Assembly (NCBI GenBank): GCA_947685225.1
Contig: CANTUV010000062.1
Location: 15,892,501-15,956,500 of the forward strand
Reading direction: 5' to 3'
Source: Garcia nutans
Lineage: Eukaryota; Streptophyta; Magnoliopsida; Malpighiales; Euphorbiaceae
Length of the DNA: 64,000 nt
A program made the translations under genes and the position numbers. Below the pieces are notes generated by a model. The model had not been told where the DNA came from. It saw only the letters and a program-made list of their open reading frames with translations, and searched no databases. Each line of letters begins with the position of its first letter. Position 1 is the first letter of the stretch. This document shows positions 1 to 12,130 of this stretch, piece by piece.

Positions 1-10
1 AGATCGTTCA

Positions 11-24
11 AGCAGGGGGCAAAC
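11..24 (+). other. Polypurine tract of element E
   Basis: Purine-rich AGCAGGGGGCAAAC lies directly before the LTR start TGTAGACCC. The same arrangement is found on the minus strand at 2914-2928. This is the expected primer site for plus-strand DNA synthesis. Confidence 0.8.
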
Positions 25-186
25 TGTAGACCCTTAATTTTTGACCCAGTCCGGTCCGATATTTATTTATATAGTCCAAAATAATTTTGTGGTATTTTAA
101 TTAAATAATATTTATTTTAGTATTTATTATTTATAACGGTTAAGTTAATAAAAATAAAAAAATAAAGAAAAATAAATAGTAAATAA

Positions 187-242
187 TAAATAAATAAATA
201 AATAAATAAAAATAAAATCGGCGATGAAAAATTCATCGCCGA
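187..242 (+). repeat. AAAT microsatellite and perfect U3 palindrome
   Basis: An (AAAT)n run at about 187-216 is followed at 218-242 by TCGGCGATGAA, AAA, TTCATCGCCGA: perfect 11-bp arms around a 3-nt loop, in the U3 part of the LTR. The other family-1 LTRs keep degraded versions (near 13762 and 61741, and on the minus strand near 8110-8150). Confidence 0.85.
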
Positions 243-779
243 AAAGGGAATTGGACAAGGCCAATTCACCCACAGGAATTTGCTCGCAGTTTTTGCCAAA
301 TTCCCTCGCAGCTCGCAGTTTCCAGCCCGCAGCAGTCTATTTTCGCCAGCAAAACTTTCCAATCCAATTTTTTCCGAAACCAAATTCTATTTGGTTTTGG
401 TTTCTTTTTCCTAATTAATTGTAGTTTCCTTAAACAATTGGAAGAGGCTTATAATTTTTCTTATAAATAATATATGAAAACTGAGAATTAGGGATTGGAT
501 AGTGGGACTTTGATTAGGTGATCCAAACTTGGATTACAGAAAACCCTAGCCAGAGAAGATTAGCAACAAGGAAGCCATTAATAATTCATCAAAGGTAGCT
601 ACACTGCCTTTGTCTTTGTTCATCTAGAAAGCAACTTTTTGTTGGAACCAACTACTCAGGTTTGATCCTTCATCATAAATTACTCATGATCACAGTAGCT
701 TTGTTTCTTTGTTTCATAAGAATATACACATAAAAACTTTGATCTTTAAATATGTCATAACTTGATCTTCGTTTCAAGA

Positions 780-1530
780 ACCCTAATTTATTTCTTCTAT
801 TTCCAAAAACCTTAAGAACCCTAATTTATTTCTTCTATTTCCAAAAACCTTCAAAACCCTAATTTATTTCTTCTGTTTTCCAAAAACCTCAAAAACCCTA
901 AATTATTTCTTCTATTTCCCAAAAATCTCAAAAACCCTAATTTATTTCTTATGTCCCCAAAAACCCTAATTCGTTTCTTCTGTTTTCAAGAACCTTAAAA
1001 ATAATAAATCATTTCTCCTATTTCCAAAAACTTTAAAAAACCCTAAACTATTTTCCTCTAACCTTTTTCCAAAATTTCCAAACATTTTCTTAAATCTCCA
1101 AACCCTAACCTACTTTATAGTTTCTAAAAATCATAATTATTTTATAAGACTCTAAATTGTTTTCTTAAAATTTAAAATCAAATATGTTTTCCAAAATGTC
1201 AAAAACCCTAATTCTCTCAAAACTAATATGGTAAACCCTAGCTTTTCTAAACCCTAATCCTTAAAACCTTAGAATCTTATAAACCTAAAGCCATAATCTA
1301 GTAAACCTAAAATCTCAATCCATTAACCAAGAGTTATAAACCTAATATCTTAAGATTCCAAAACCCTAATTTCATAATGTTACCCATAAACCCTAATTTG
1401 ATTCATGAAACCCTAATCCATTCCAAATTTTCAAAACCTTTATAGTAGGTTAAACAAATAACAATAATAATACTAAAATCCCAAAACCCTAAATATAAAT
1501 TAAAGAACTTTAAATAGAAACAGTAAACCC
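780..1530 (+). promoter_or_regulatory. AAACCCTAA-rich LTR segment (telo-box-like)
   Basis: About twenty scattered copies of AAACCCTAA or one-base variants are separated by T/C-rich spacers, downstream of the TATA-like box. The same block appears in the B LTRs (14270-14940, 62330-63000) and reversed in the solo LTR (7140-7570) and the F LTR (11600-11790). The copies are not in tandem register, so this is not an interstitial telomere array. AAACCCTA is a known plant promoter element (telo-box); a regulatory role here is inferred. Confidence 0.5.
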
Positions 1531-2167
1531 TAATTTGTACCTTTACTTGCTTTTAGATTTGAATTATGTAGTTTATTATATGTATTTGTTTTAGTGTTAA
1601 AAGTGTAAGAGGTATGTTTCCACTTTGTGGGCACCTAATTAGTTAAATATCATGTAATTTAAATTGCTTTTGTATTTTGGGCCAATGTAAAGAACATGTT
1701 TCTACCTTTCGGTTGGTGTCCTATTTAGTTTAGACATTGATGATGTAAGGACATATTTCCATCCTTGGATGGGTGTCCATTTATTTGCTTTGTTTGGACA
1801 TTATTTTTATTTTAATATAATGATGCTTTATTTTAATTGTTGCATGTAGTATGGATAATATTGTTATATTTAAGAATTTTATAATATTAAGACCTGCAAA
1901 GGAGGTCGGTTCTAATGAACCGGGCGTTGTGGGGGTGCTGGGGCATTTCTCACCTTCCCCACACATACCCAACTTTTTGAACCCATTAGGGGATTAGGGA
2001 TTTCTTAGGAATCGAGTCATCCACTGCTTTCTTTTTCCTGGCCCGTCCGGGTGGCGACTCCATTTTCTTCGGGCTTAGGCCCGTGTTCTCTAAGGCGTCG
2101 AGTCTAAACAGTGCCGAAGTCGCAAGAACCATTCCACCGGGAGTGGGGGCAAAAATCCCCGCTCACA

Positions 2168-2913
2168 ATATGTAATCCAAGCTTATAGTTTAATCATCAC
2201 AAAAATAATAATAAATTAGAGTTTAATAAAAGGAAATTAAGGTTAATCACAAAGACTTACAATCGACAAATAAATATTGACTCCATTGACGAGGGATCGC
2301 ATATGGCGGTTAATTATTCCTTCTGATTGATAACTGTTGCTGCCGATCTTGCTTTACTAAGTCAAATATTTATAGGTAAAGATTCTCATTAAAAACCCTA
2401 ATCATCTGCTTATCCAAAGGTCATATGAAGTTTTGTCTTAATTAGGAAGCTTGATTAGTCCCAAAACTACAATTAAAACAGACTAAAAAGGCCCCATGGT
2501 GAATTGAGACCCATAATTTGCCATGGACCAATTGGAAAGCTCTTAATTTTCCATGGACAAGGAGCCAATTCACCATGGTTCCAAGGCCATGGCAAATTGG
2601 GCCTCCAATTTGCCATGGTTACAGGGCATTTTGGCTTTTTTCGGAGTAAACTAGGCTTATTCAAATTTGTTCGGGCTTTTAAAATTAGACCAAATTTAAT
2701 TCAAGCTTTTAAAATTGAGTTAGAGTTTGATTTTGTCCTTTAAAAAATTAAATCAGTCTAGATTAAGATTTTATAAATTAAATCACCTTAATTTAGTCCT
2801 TTCAAAATTGGATTGACCTATTTTAAAGTTATAAACTAGATTTGAGCTTTTAAAATCAGACCAAATTTAATATGGCCTTCTTTAATTGAGATCATATTAG
2901 CTTAGGGTCTACA
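2168..2913 (-). mobile_element. Element F 3' LTR, 5' portion (family 1, interrupted by E)
   Basis: Read on the minus strand, this begins TGTAGACCC at 2913. Its far end (2168-2300) matches the interior of the F 5' LTR at 11455-11600, including the stretch 'agtttaatcatca' and the 'ttgaccc..attgatgaggga' region. It is therefore the U3-side part of the LTR, cut by insertion of E. The rest lies left of the window. A cluster of CCATGG and AATTTG inverted repeats occupies 2495-2622. Confidence 0.8.
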
Positions 2914-2928
2914 GTTTGCCCCTGCTTG
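2914..2928 (-). other. Polypurine tract of element F
   Basis: The minus strand reads CAAGCAGGGGCAAAC immediately before the LTR start at 2913, nearly identical to the tract of element E. Confidence 0.8.
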
Positions 2929-3320
2929 AGCGATCTGAGACTTCAGTAAAAGAGAGCGAAAATCAACATGACTTTGAGCTGATATGGGATATAGATAGGT
3001 TCTAGACCAGAGGGTTCTAGACCTGAGACTAGATTTGAGTACTCAACCCGAAACTGGGTTTGGGTTCTTGACTCAAAACTAGATTGGGATTTTTGATCCG
3101 AGACTGGATTTAGGTTCTTGACCTGATAACTAGATTTTTATTCTCGACTCGAGACTGGATTTGTGTTTTAAACAAAATGACTGGATTTGGGTTCTCGACT
3201 TAAGACTAAGCTTGGGTACTCGACCCGAGACTGGATTGGGTTCTGGATCCGAGACTGGATTGGGTTCTGGACTAGAATTGGATTGGGTTCTGGACCTGAG
3301 GTTGGATTCAACCAACCTTT
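2929..3320 (-). repeat. Tandem repeats in the F 3' untranslated region (about 30-bp unit)
   Basis: About ten degenerate units of roughly 28-32 bp carry the plus-strand core 'gactggatttgggttct'. They sit just inside the polypurine tract. Tandem repeats between pol and the 3' LTR are characteristic of Ogre/Tat elements and are known to seed satellite DNA. Confidence 0.8.
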
Positions 3321-4000
3321 CATCAGTTGAGATTTCTAGCTTTCTTCTAGCCAAACAATTTTAGTCCTTCTAGCTAGATTGACCTTCTATTAATTGAGGA
3401 TTCTAGCTTTCTTCTAGCTGAACAATTTTAGCTTTTCTAGCTGGACTGGCCTTCTATCAGTTGAGGGTTCTGGCTTTCTTCTAGCCATTATTCCATCCTT
3501 CAATGGATTGTGCTGATGTTTTATCATTAAAGGGTTTCATTTTTCTTCTAGATAAATAATTTCAGCTCTTTTAGCTAGATTGACCTTCTATCAATTGAGG
3601 GTTCTGGCTTTCTTCTAGCCATTGTTCCATCCTTCAATGGATTGTGCTGACTTTTCATCATCTATGTGCTCTGGCTTTCTTCTAGCCATTGTTCCATCCT
3701 TCAATGGATTGTATTGACTTTATGTCATTTGTCATATGAGAGTCTCGGCTTTCTTCTAGCCAAACAATTTCTGCTCTTCTAGCTGGACTAACCTTCTATC
3801 AATTAAGGGTTCTGGCTTTCTTATAGGTAAACAATTTTATCTCTTCTAGCTGGACAGACCTTCTATAAGTTGAGGGTTTTGGATTTCTTCTAGCCATTAT
3901 TTCATCCTTCAATTGATTGTGCTGATTTTTGTCATCTGAGAGTTGTGGCTTTCTTCTAGCCATTGTTCCATCCTTCAATGGATTCTTAACTTTGCACTTT
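3310..4000 (-). repeat. Composite tandem repeat, two monomer types of about 67 bp
   Basis: Two related monomers share the core CTTTCTTCTAGCC. One continues into an AACAATTTTAGCTCTTCTAGCTGG type sequence with TATCAATTGAGGGTTCTGG. The other continues into CCATTGTTCCATCCTTCAATGG. The second contains inverted arms CCATTG and CAATGG. Copies diverge by 5-15% by eye. This looks like a young satellite-like array within the 3' region of F. Confidence 0.75.
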
Positions 4001-6448
4001 TGCAGAAATTTTAGCTATAAAACTATTTTTAGCCGTCATACCCTTACTTTGCTCCCTGCATGGCAAAACATTGAAGGTGAGTCTAAAAATATTTTATACA
4101 TAAATTCAAAAATTGACAAGAATAAGTTTTGCCCCTTGTGTAGGCCCAAACCAATGCAGGTTTTGACTGATGTCTATGTTTTGTCTAGTTCCTTGCACCA
4201 GCATGAATCTTCTCTTTCTTTTTGAAATGGCCTTTTCATGCCCCCTGATTCTATATATGATTTTGATTTTTTACATCACTGCATCTACTGTTCACTTCGA
4301 TAAATAATAGGCAATGCAAGACAAATATATAGTGTGATATGCTAATGTATGCATGATATGTATGGGTGATACTTATAGTGGTTCTACTAACTCATAGACC
4401 AAGGTGGTCAATCGAAGCACTCTCATTGACTCATCTCAGATGCTTATTCAAAATAATAGAAGGCTTCATAGCTATGGCTTTTCTTTCACATGTATAAAGC
4501 ATGAGTAGTGAAGGCCCCTGCAGGATAGTTAGAAGCATAGGAGATATTGTTTCAACCCATGATTCAACACATCGGTTGGTAACTTCTTCATGACTTTGCA
4601 AATGATCCTCATTTGCCCAATATATCATTTAAGGTTTAACAATGCAACATACTTCCCTAAGCTTAAATGGCTCATGTAACAAAAAAAATTACTTTACTTT
4701 TTTTAAAAAAAATTTAAAAATCACATTTTGGCTTTGTCAGTTTGGTGTCATTATACCTCAAGACTCGATTTCCCCAAATTAACATATCTATAACATGACA
4801 ACCCTAGTTATCATACTAAACTCGATAGTTATTTCCATTCGAGTAAGAATTGTTGTACTTCAGATAGGCACATACACATTACTTTACCAAAGGTCTCATT
4901 GAGTTTAAATATTGTATGTCTCATATGCATGCTTATTCAAACAATCTTCACTAATAGACTCTACCTACCAAGAGAGATCAATAAATCTTTATTAGGGTTG
5001 AAATGGGGTCTATCAGGAACATGCGTTAAGTGAAGGCCATTTTCAAATTGGAGCAAATTTGATACTGCTGACAAATTATCACACTATAAACTTCCTTGTT
5101 GGAACTATATGTTGTTGGAAGCATTCTTAAATTCTGGGCATCATTTCCTTCTCATGGGTTTCTTATTATCCGGCTTAATGAATAAAGCATGAATACTCTT
5201 CCATCATTTGGCAGAATTCTTGATCTTTTTCTTTTGTCATTTAGCAGAATTCTTGATCTTTTCCTTTTGTAAAAACTCAGGACTATTATTCTGTTCTTTT
5301 TCCCTTTGGAATATCAAGTATCAAAACTTTAAAGATTGATGACTTAGACCAGTGTTGGATAAAATAAAAGATGATCTCCCTCTTATTTCTCTGATTCTAT
5401 TTTAATCTCTGGTTGAGCTAGACCAATTTAAGTCAATCTGTCCTTGTAAACTAAGTGGAAGTCTTCTGTTGCTTCAGATTAAAGAAACTCTGTTGGCTTT
5501 TTGAACCGCCCCTCTTTGGGTTTCATTTTTCTCTTTTTTATTTTTCTTTTATTTTCTTTTTTATTTCTCCTTTATTTTTTTTCATTTTCCTTTTCTTTTT
5601 TCCTTTTTCTTTTCTCTTTTTTTTTCTAGCTCTAAGAAAGTTATCTTGTCTGCACCATTTTATGCTTCTATGTATGAGTGGAGTAGAGTGAATTTGTACA
5701 ACAATAATAATTCATTTATTGCCTTGATGTCATCTTAATAGATCGGAGATATTAGGTCTAGTATGTGGTGAACTTCAACTATCCTTAAGGTCTTAACTAT
5801 ACATCCCTTTCTTTGATCTTCTTGCCCCTTCATCTTAGCTATCACTAGACTTGTCATAAGTGTCACAATAGCATAGGGTAGGTTATCGGGTTTACAAGCC
5901 AATAAAGAGCAAGCTAAAATCTTATGAAGGCTTAAAGGGACAACTAAATATTAATATTTAATTAGGTGGATTCTAGTTGTTGGTCACCAAACAATGCCTA
6001 GATCATTTCTCCCTTAAATAAGCACAGTTCAATATCACCTCAAAAGTTCATCAAAGCATGTTCTATGATCGATTAGGACCCAGACGCTCATAATTATGTA
6101 GGAGCTCTCTTTAAATAAGCATACACAACTCAATGCTGTAAAGCAACTCCCTCACCTAATAAAGTCATTCGGATCATGATGCATAGACACTCTAATTTGT
6201 GAATATCAAGCTAGATTCATCATTGCTTGATCACAAAAATGAACAAAGACCAATAAAATTTTAATGAAAAATAATTTATTTAAACAATCTTTAATTTGAA
6301 AAACATAATTGTTCTAAATAAAATAAAAAAGCATAAATAAAATAAGTAGCACTCACTCCTAAAGAAGTGTGTTGAATTATAATCGATGGTGTCGTATCTA
6401 CTTGGACATGTCAGGGACAATGTTCATCACCTCCTTATTCATAATTCC
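4001..6448 (-). other. Non-coding remainder of the F internal region
   Basis: AT-rich sequence with no convincing coding region on either strand. It holds an A-rich run near 4680-4710 and a pyrimidine-rich tract on the plus strand at 5520-5630. The solo LTR at 6449 separates it from the F gag remnant. By position it should hold pol, but no protease, reverse transcriptase, RNase H or integrase motif is visible. A large internal deletion or a non-autonomous 3' region is the likely explanation. Confidence 0.6.
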
Positions 6449-8315
6449 TGTGAGCGGGGATTTTCACCCCCACTCCCGGTGGAATGGTTCTTGGGACTTC
6501 GGCACTATTTAGGCTCGGGGCTTTAGAGAATACGGACCTAAGCTCGGAGAAAATAGAGTCGCCACCCGGATGGGCCGAAAAAAAGAAAGGGGTGGGTGAC
6601 TCGATTCCTAGGGAATCTCCAACCCGTTAATGGGTTTAGAAAGTTGGGTACGTGTGGGGAAGATGAGAAATGGCCCAGCACCCCACAACCCCCGGTTCAT
6701 TGGAACCGGCCTCCTTTGCAGGTCTTAATATTATAAAATTCTTAAATATAACAATATTATCCATAATACATGCAACAATTAAAATAAAGCATCATTATAT
6801 TAAAATCAAAACAATGTTCAAACAAAGAAAATAAATGGACACCTATCTGAGGATGGAAACATGTCCTTACATCATCCATGTCTAAAACTAAATAGGACAC
6901 CACCAAAAGGTGGAAACGTGTCCTTTACATTGGTCCAAAATATAAAAACAATTTAAATTACATGATGCTTAATACAAGAGGTACCCAACATATGGAAACA
7001 TACCTCTTACAAAGTTTTGAAATCAAAACAAATCAATAAAAGTAAATATCCATTCATGATAAACAAATCAAATATCGAAATTAAATAAATCAATCATCAA
7101 AACATATAATAAACCACATGATCTAATTTAAAATTAAATAAAGGAATAAATGTATAAATTTAGGGTTTACATCTTAAAATAAGATTTTAGAATTTTAATT
7201 ACTAAATTAGGGTTTTGGAAAAAAGAAAGTTAATTACATAGACTTATAATGCACAAATAAATATTGACCCCTTCGACGAGCCGATACGGCGGTCCTACTC
7301 AACTTAAAATTTTAGAAACTGGCTTTTAGGTTTGTAGGTTTTAGTGTTAAAAATTAAGATTTTGGGGTTTAAGATTTAGAAAATAGGGTTTTGGAATTGG
7401 AAGAAATAAGCTACTGTAAATCTTAGAAAAATAGTATTGATTATGGTTGTGAGAAAACAGATTATAATTTTATGGTTTTAGAAAAGTGTAATTAGGGTTT
7501 TAGATTTCAAAAATATGTTTTATGGGTATTAAGGTATTAGTGTTTTGAAAAATAGTTTTTAGGGTTTCAAATAGAGTTTGGATGGTAAGTAGAACAATTG
7601 ATCATCGATTGCACGTTTAAACAATCAATCCAATTTGAATGATGAAGCTAATATAAAGATAAGCAAAGAAATAGAAATTCAAACCTCCTTTGTTGCTTCC
7701 ACCACAACCTTTGAATTCTGGTTGAACAATAATAAAGAGAGTGTAGGCCGCCTTTGATGGATTGTTGTTGCTTGCTCACTGCCTTTTGCTCCTTCAAGGT
7801 TCTCTTTTTTTGGCAGAAAAAATCCAAAAGTCCAAAGTCCTATAAAAAATTTTTGATCCTCCATTATGTGTCTTTAACGTGGTATTTATAAGAAAAAATT
7901 AATACCTAATACTAATTGGCTAAAGAAATAAAAACATTTTAGGGAACAAAATTAAAAACCAAGTAGAATAGGATTTTTGGCAAAACCGTACGGGGACCGG
8001 GTGTGAGAAAGTGCGTTGGTGAAGAAGTTTCACCGGCATTGGGCGCGGGCTAGCCAATTCGCTGCAAGATTTTCCTACAGCGAATTGGCTTGTGGCCAAT
8101 TCGTCGCCAGCGACGAAAAATTTTCATTGCCGATTCTTCCGTCGCCGATTTTTTATTTATCTTTTTTATTATTACTTTTTTTATTTTTTAAAAAATAAAT
8201 ATTATAAGTAATAAATATTATTAAAATAAATATTATTTAATTAAAATATTACAAAAATTATTTTGGATTGTTTAAAAATATCATATTGGACTGGGTCAAA
8301 AATTAAGGGTCTACA
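6449..8315 (-). mobile_element. Solo LTR (family 1), TSD ATTCC
   Basis: An 1867-bp LTR in minus orientation, from TGTAGACCC at 8315 to GCTCACA at 6449. It is flanked by the perfect 5-bp repeat ATTCC at 6444-6448 and 8316-8320. No internal sequence, primer site or second LTR is present, so it is a solo LTR left by recombination, inserted in the internal region of F. The minus strand shows a TATA-like box near 7884-7893, the inverted AAACCCTAA block, and the three-hairpin module at 6837-6866, 6895-6923 and 6978-7006. Confidence 0.93.
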
Positions 8316-8320
8316 ATTCC

Positions 8321-9666
8321 TTAATCCATATCTTGAAATGAGGACAAGATAGAACTTTTCATCAATTCTCCTTCTATTATGAAGGTCACTGGAGGTGGCA
8401 CTCTTCCAAACTTAGGTAATGAATTGCTTTTAGTATTGGCCTTATTAGGTTCAGGAAGCTTACCACTCTCAATAAGGTCTTGTATCTCATGTCTCAACCT
8501 AAAACACTTGCCTATTTCTTACCCATGTGTTTGATGAAAATGACAGAATGTATTGGTATCAAAGTTTGGTGGTAGAGGATTGGGTAATGGTCAGGGAGCT
8601 AGTGGCTATAATAGCCCTTACTTTTGCAACTTACTGAAAACCTAAGATAAAGGCCTCCTTAAGTATGAAAATTGCCTCTTATTCCCTTGACCAATAGTTG
8701 CATTGACATCCACCACTTTTTGTGCACTTTGATCACCAGCTTAAAAATTTCCCTTTTCATTCCTTCTTATAGAAAAATGATTCTTCTCCCATTCCTACTC
8801 TTCTATTTTCAAGCCAGCTTGGAGAAGATCTTTGAAATCTCTGATAAGGGTGTGAGACAGTCTCTCACAAAGGTTGGGCATGATGCACTATCATTCTGAT
8901 CTGGTTAGACTCATCGGGCCACTTTTTTAAAAAGAGCACCCTTACTTCTACATCTCTTCACATAGTCAACAAAACTTTCATTCTATTTTTGCCTGATAGT
9001 CTCCACCTCCATCAAAGTAACTTCCAACTCAATATTGTTCCCATATTGTTGGGTGAAGGCTTTGTACAAAGAATCCTAGCTCTTATGAGTATTTTCCTCT
9101 AAGGTGTTGAACCATTTTTGCACCATAGGATCCAATGAGAGCATAAAGTACTTTAGAGTTTGAGCCTTGATAGCTTGAGCAGATTGCATAGCAGTGATAT
9201 ACTGCTTCACATGTAGATGAGAATTGCCAGTTCCATCAAACTTAGCAAAAGAAGGCATTTTTAACTTATAAGGGACTTTCTCATCTTGTTCAAATAGTCT
9301 ATCTCTGATATCTTATCAACCTTCATCTTCTTTTTAAACTTATTTTCTAGATCAATAATCCTCTTTTCCACATTAGAAGTTTTAGTCATTTCCACAGTTA
9401 ACTTCTCCACAAACTTCGCTTCTTTTTTCTTATCTTGAGAATCTTGGAAATACTGAGCCTAATCATCATCATCCATCATCACCTTGTCATCATCCATAGC
9501 CACTTCACCAACCTTGGCTTTTCCTTTATCCTTCTTATGCTTCAACAGTGATCCCCAATAGTTTAGTCAGCTAGCTTTTTATGGTCTCAGCTAGGGCCTC
9601 CTTCAGTTCTTCCATCTTGGAGGTGATTACATCATCCACCATCTTTTGAATCTGTTCAGATTCCAT
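8321..9666 (-). pseudogene. gag: Element F gag remnant
   Basis: On the minus strand an ATG at 9666 opens a product closely related to the gag of element B: MESEQIQKMVDD at the start, then MPSFAKFDGT and HVKQYITAMQSAQ near 9258, then LSLDPMVQKWFNTLEE. Further on (8400-8640) degraded sequence matches the cysteine/histidine zinc-knuckle segment of B, and a FGRVPPP-like stretch near 8350-8390 matches B just before its protease. The frame is broken repeatedly by stops and indels. It ends at a TAA (8321-8323) next to the solo LTR insertion. Gag would form the particle. This copy is inactive. Confidence 0.75.
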
Positions 9667-10822
9667 TACTTTTAGGGAGTAACTGATTGAGTCGTTATTG
9701 GATTCTGCATCACTGGCATAGGTCAGATTGTTGTTGGCTCTTGAACTACTGTACTCCATGGATGTGAGCCAGAAAGGATTAATGACATGTAACGCAGTGC
9801 ATATATGCATGGATGCATAAATAATAGATACATAAAGATACATAGGATGTTCCTTCCAACCTTATGGCTTCCACACATGAATGGATAACAAAATATCAAC
9901 ATGGGATATATTTTTTTTGAAAAATTCACTCAGACGGTTTAACCAATAGTTATATTTTTAAACTTAGAAGTTAGTCCATGATAATTCTCATTAATTAAGT
10001 CTTAATCCATTGGGCCAACAAAAGGATAGCTTTTATTCTATATTGGATTAAGACTAAATTAAAGGGTTTATCATAAATAGATTTCCCATTTGGAAAAGCA
10101 ACTAATGGTTTATGGTTCATGCCACAAACAAGCCTATGATTAATAAGTCTTAGTGTAAATTAGGCCCATAATTGATTTTAATATTCTATAACTAACCTAA
10201 GTAGTTATAAGCCCATTTAAGAAAAGGTTTGTAATTTGAATGAAATGAAAATTGTTTTGTTTCAAAGCCCATTGCAAAAAGTTTGTATAAAAATGAATCT
10301 TGGACTTTGTATTTGGGCCATGCGGTAAAAGAATTTTTGACCCATCTTTTAAAAGGTTTTATGTCCAAAGACCATCTTAAAAAGTTTTGAAAATAAATTT
10401 TGTCTTTTAGGGTTAAAAGAATAAAATATTTTTGGCTTACGATGTAGTTAGGTCATATTAGAAAAAAAGAAAACCAAATAAGCCATGGTTCAAATCAAGA
10501 TCTATCAATCATAGTCAAACAACAAGCATTTAGGTAAAAATCTAAGGAAAGCAGCTAAGCCAATTACATGAGCTTTTGTCTTTGGGTTGAAAAGTTTAGG
10601 TTCCCATAGCAAGGATATATCAAATGATATTAAGCTCTGAGTGGTTATACCATGCTCGATCTCCATACCTTGAGTAAAAGTATGGTATCCCTTACATAAC
10701 ACAACACGTATAACATGGGCATCCTAACTCATGCATACAATTCAATCTAAATGATGCAATGGATAATATCATAATAAGAAAGAATAAAATAATATAAAGA
10801 CTAATGGAATCAACTTCTCTTA
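9667..10822 (-). other. Element F leader between primer site and gag
   Basis: About 1.15 kb related to the B leader (17431-18599): shared stretches such as the segment encoding INPFWLT just before gag and 'gatcgagcatggcataacc' near 10650. A short open frame at 9571-9843 (minus) continues into gag. No independent gene is evident. Confidence 0.6.
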
Positions 10823-10840
10823 TCCCTAGTAGAGTCGCTA
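10823..10840 (-). other. Element F primer binding site (tRNA-Arg type, decayed)
   Basis: The minus strand reads TAGCGACTCTACTAGGGA one base after the LTR end. Against the intact TGGCGACTCCACTGGGGA of elements A and B it differs at three positions. Confidence 0.75.
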
Positions 10841-10841
10841 C

Positions 10842-12130
10842 TGTGAGCAGAAATTTTTGCCCCCACTCCCATGTGGAATGGTTCTTGCAACTTTGGCATT
10901 ATTAGGCTTAGGGCCTTAGAGAACACGAGCCTAAACCCGGAGAAAATGGAGTCACCAGCTAGATAGGCTGGGAAGATAGAAGGGGGTGGATGACTTGATT
11001 CCTAAGGAATCCCCAACTCCCTAATGGGTTCGAAAAGTTGGATATGTATGGGGAAGGTGAGAATGACCCAGCACCCCTATAATGCCTGGTTCATTGGAAT
11101 CGGCCTCCTTTTCAGGTTTAAATATTATTAAATTCTTAAATATTATGACATCATCCATTTTACACAATTTAAAATAAATAAACATCCATAATCTTATTAA
11201 AATAAAACAAACAAAACAGGCACCAATCAATAGATGGAAATATGCCTTTACAATGTCTAATGTCCAAGAAAGAAAAAAATAAATAAAATAGGACACCACC
11301 ATAGGTGGAAACATGTCCCTTATATTAATCCCCAAATACAAATAAAATAAAAGTAACAAATTAAATAAATAAGGCACCCACAGTGTGGAAACATACCTTT
11401 TACATCCTTAAAAATACAACCAATAAATAAATATTAACATAGTGCAATCATTCATAGTAAAATATGCAATCTAAGCATATAGTTTAATCATCATAAAAAT
11501 AATAATAAATTAGAGCTTAATAAAAGAAAATTAAGGTTAATCATAAAGACTTACAATCCACAAATAAATATTGACCCTATTGATGAGGGATCGCAAACGA
11601 CTGTGGTTTTGTTGGGGAATTAAGGTTTTATCTAAACTAGGGTTTTATATTTTATGAATTAGGGTTTTCCTAAACTAGGGTTTTAAGGTAAAAATTAAGA
11701 TTTCAAGGTTTAACCTAGGGTCTTTGGCTACTAGAATAGAGATTAGGGTTTTAATAATTTAGGGGTAGGTATTACTAATTAAGGTTTTACATAATCACTG
11801 TAATAACTCTTTGCACGATGATATTTGAAAGTAAATAGCTGTTAGGCATATTCAAAGCAACGGTGGCTGGATGTTTATTTAAATGAGCTACTACAATGTC
11901 TAAGCAAACCAAAACTTACCAAAGTTTAATGAAGTTAAATCAAATATAAATAATGGTTAATGTAAGTTTTAAGCAAATCAAAGCATAAATAATTACTGTG
12001 AGTATTAAACTAATTAAAATGTAAAAAACCAAACCTTCATTGTTGGTTCAACCGAGTTGAATGTGTTGAATCAAGCTTGCTTATGTTACTGCCTGAGCCA
12101 ATGAAGCAATTTTGGGGTCAATTACTTTGT
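10842..12130 (-). mobile_element. Element F 5' LTR (truncated)
   Basis: Starts (minus strand, 3' end) with GCTCACA at 10842 and matches the other family-1 LTRs through the hairpin module (11219-11246, 11291-11318, 11372-11398), the AAACCCTAA block (11600-11790) and the 'gaaccaacaa..gaaggt' segment near 12030-12050. No TGTAGACCC terminus is found beyond this, so the U3 end is deleted. The right boundary is approximate. Confidence 0.65.

Larger units (their letters stand above)
25..2167 (+). mobile_element. Element E 3' LTR (Tat/Ogre-like family 1)
   Basis: A 2143-bp LTR that begins TGTAGACCC and ends CCCGCTCACA, the same termini as the LTRs at 6449, 13570 and 61541. Only its 3' LTR and the last 24 bases of the internal region lie in the window, so the element continues to the left. 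A TATA-like box (TATAAATA) lies near 463. A long stretch rich in AAACCCTAA follows at about 780-1530, then the family's three-hairpin module at 1609-1778. The sequence after the LTR is the interior of a minus-strand LTR of the same family, so E inserted into element F. The TSD partner (expected ATATG at 2168-2172) is outside the window. Confidence 0.9.

Noticed and set aside
780..1530. Interstitial telomere array
   Set aside because: The AAACCCTAA copies are scattered and out of register within an LTR that recurs elsewhere.
8672..8899. 75-codon plus-strand frame
   Set aside because: It is the opposite strand of the F gag remnant.
11021..11377. 118-codon minus-strand frame in the F LTR
   Set aside because: It lies inside LTR hairpin sequence, and the equivalent is not open in the other LTR copies.
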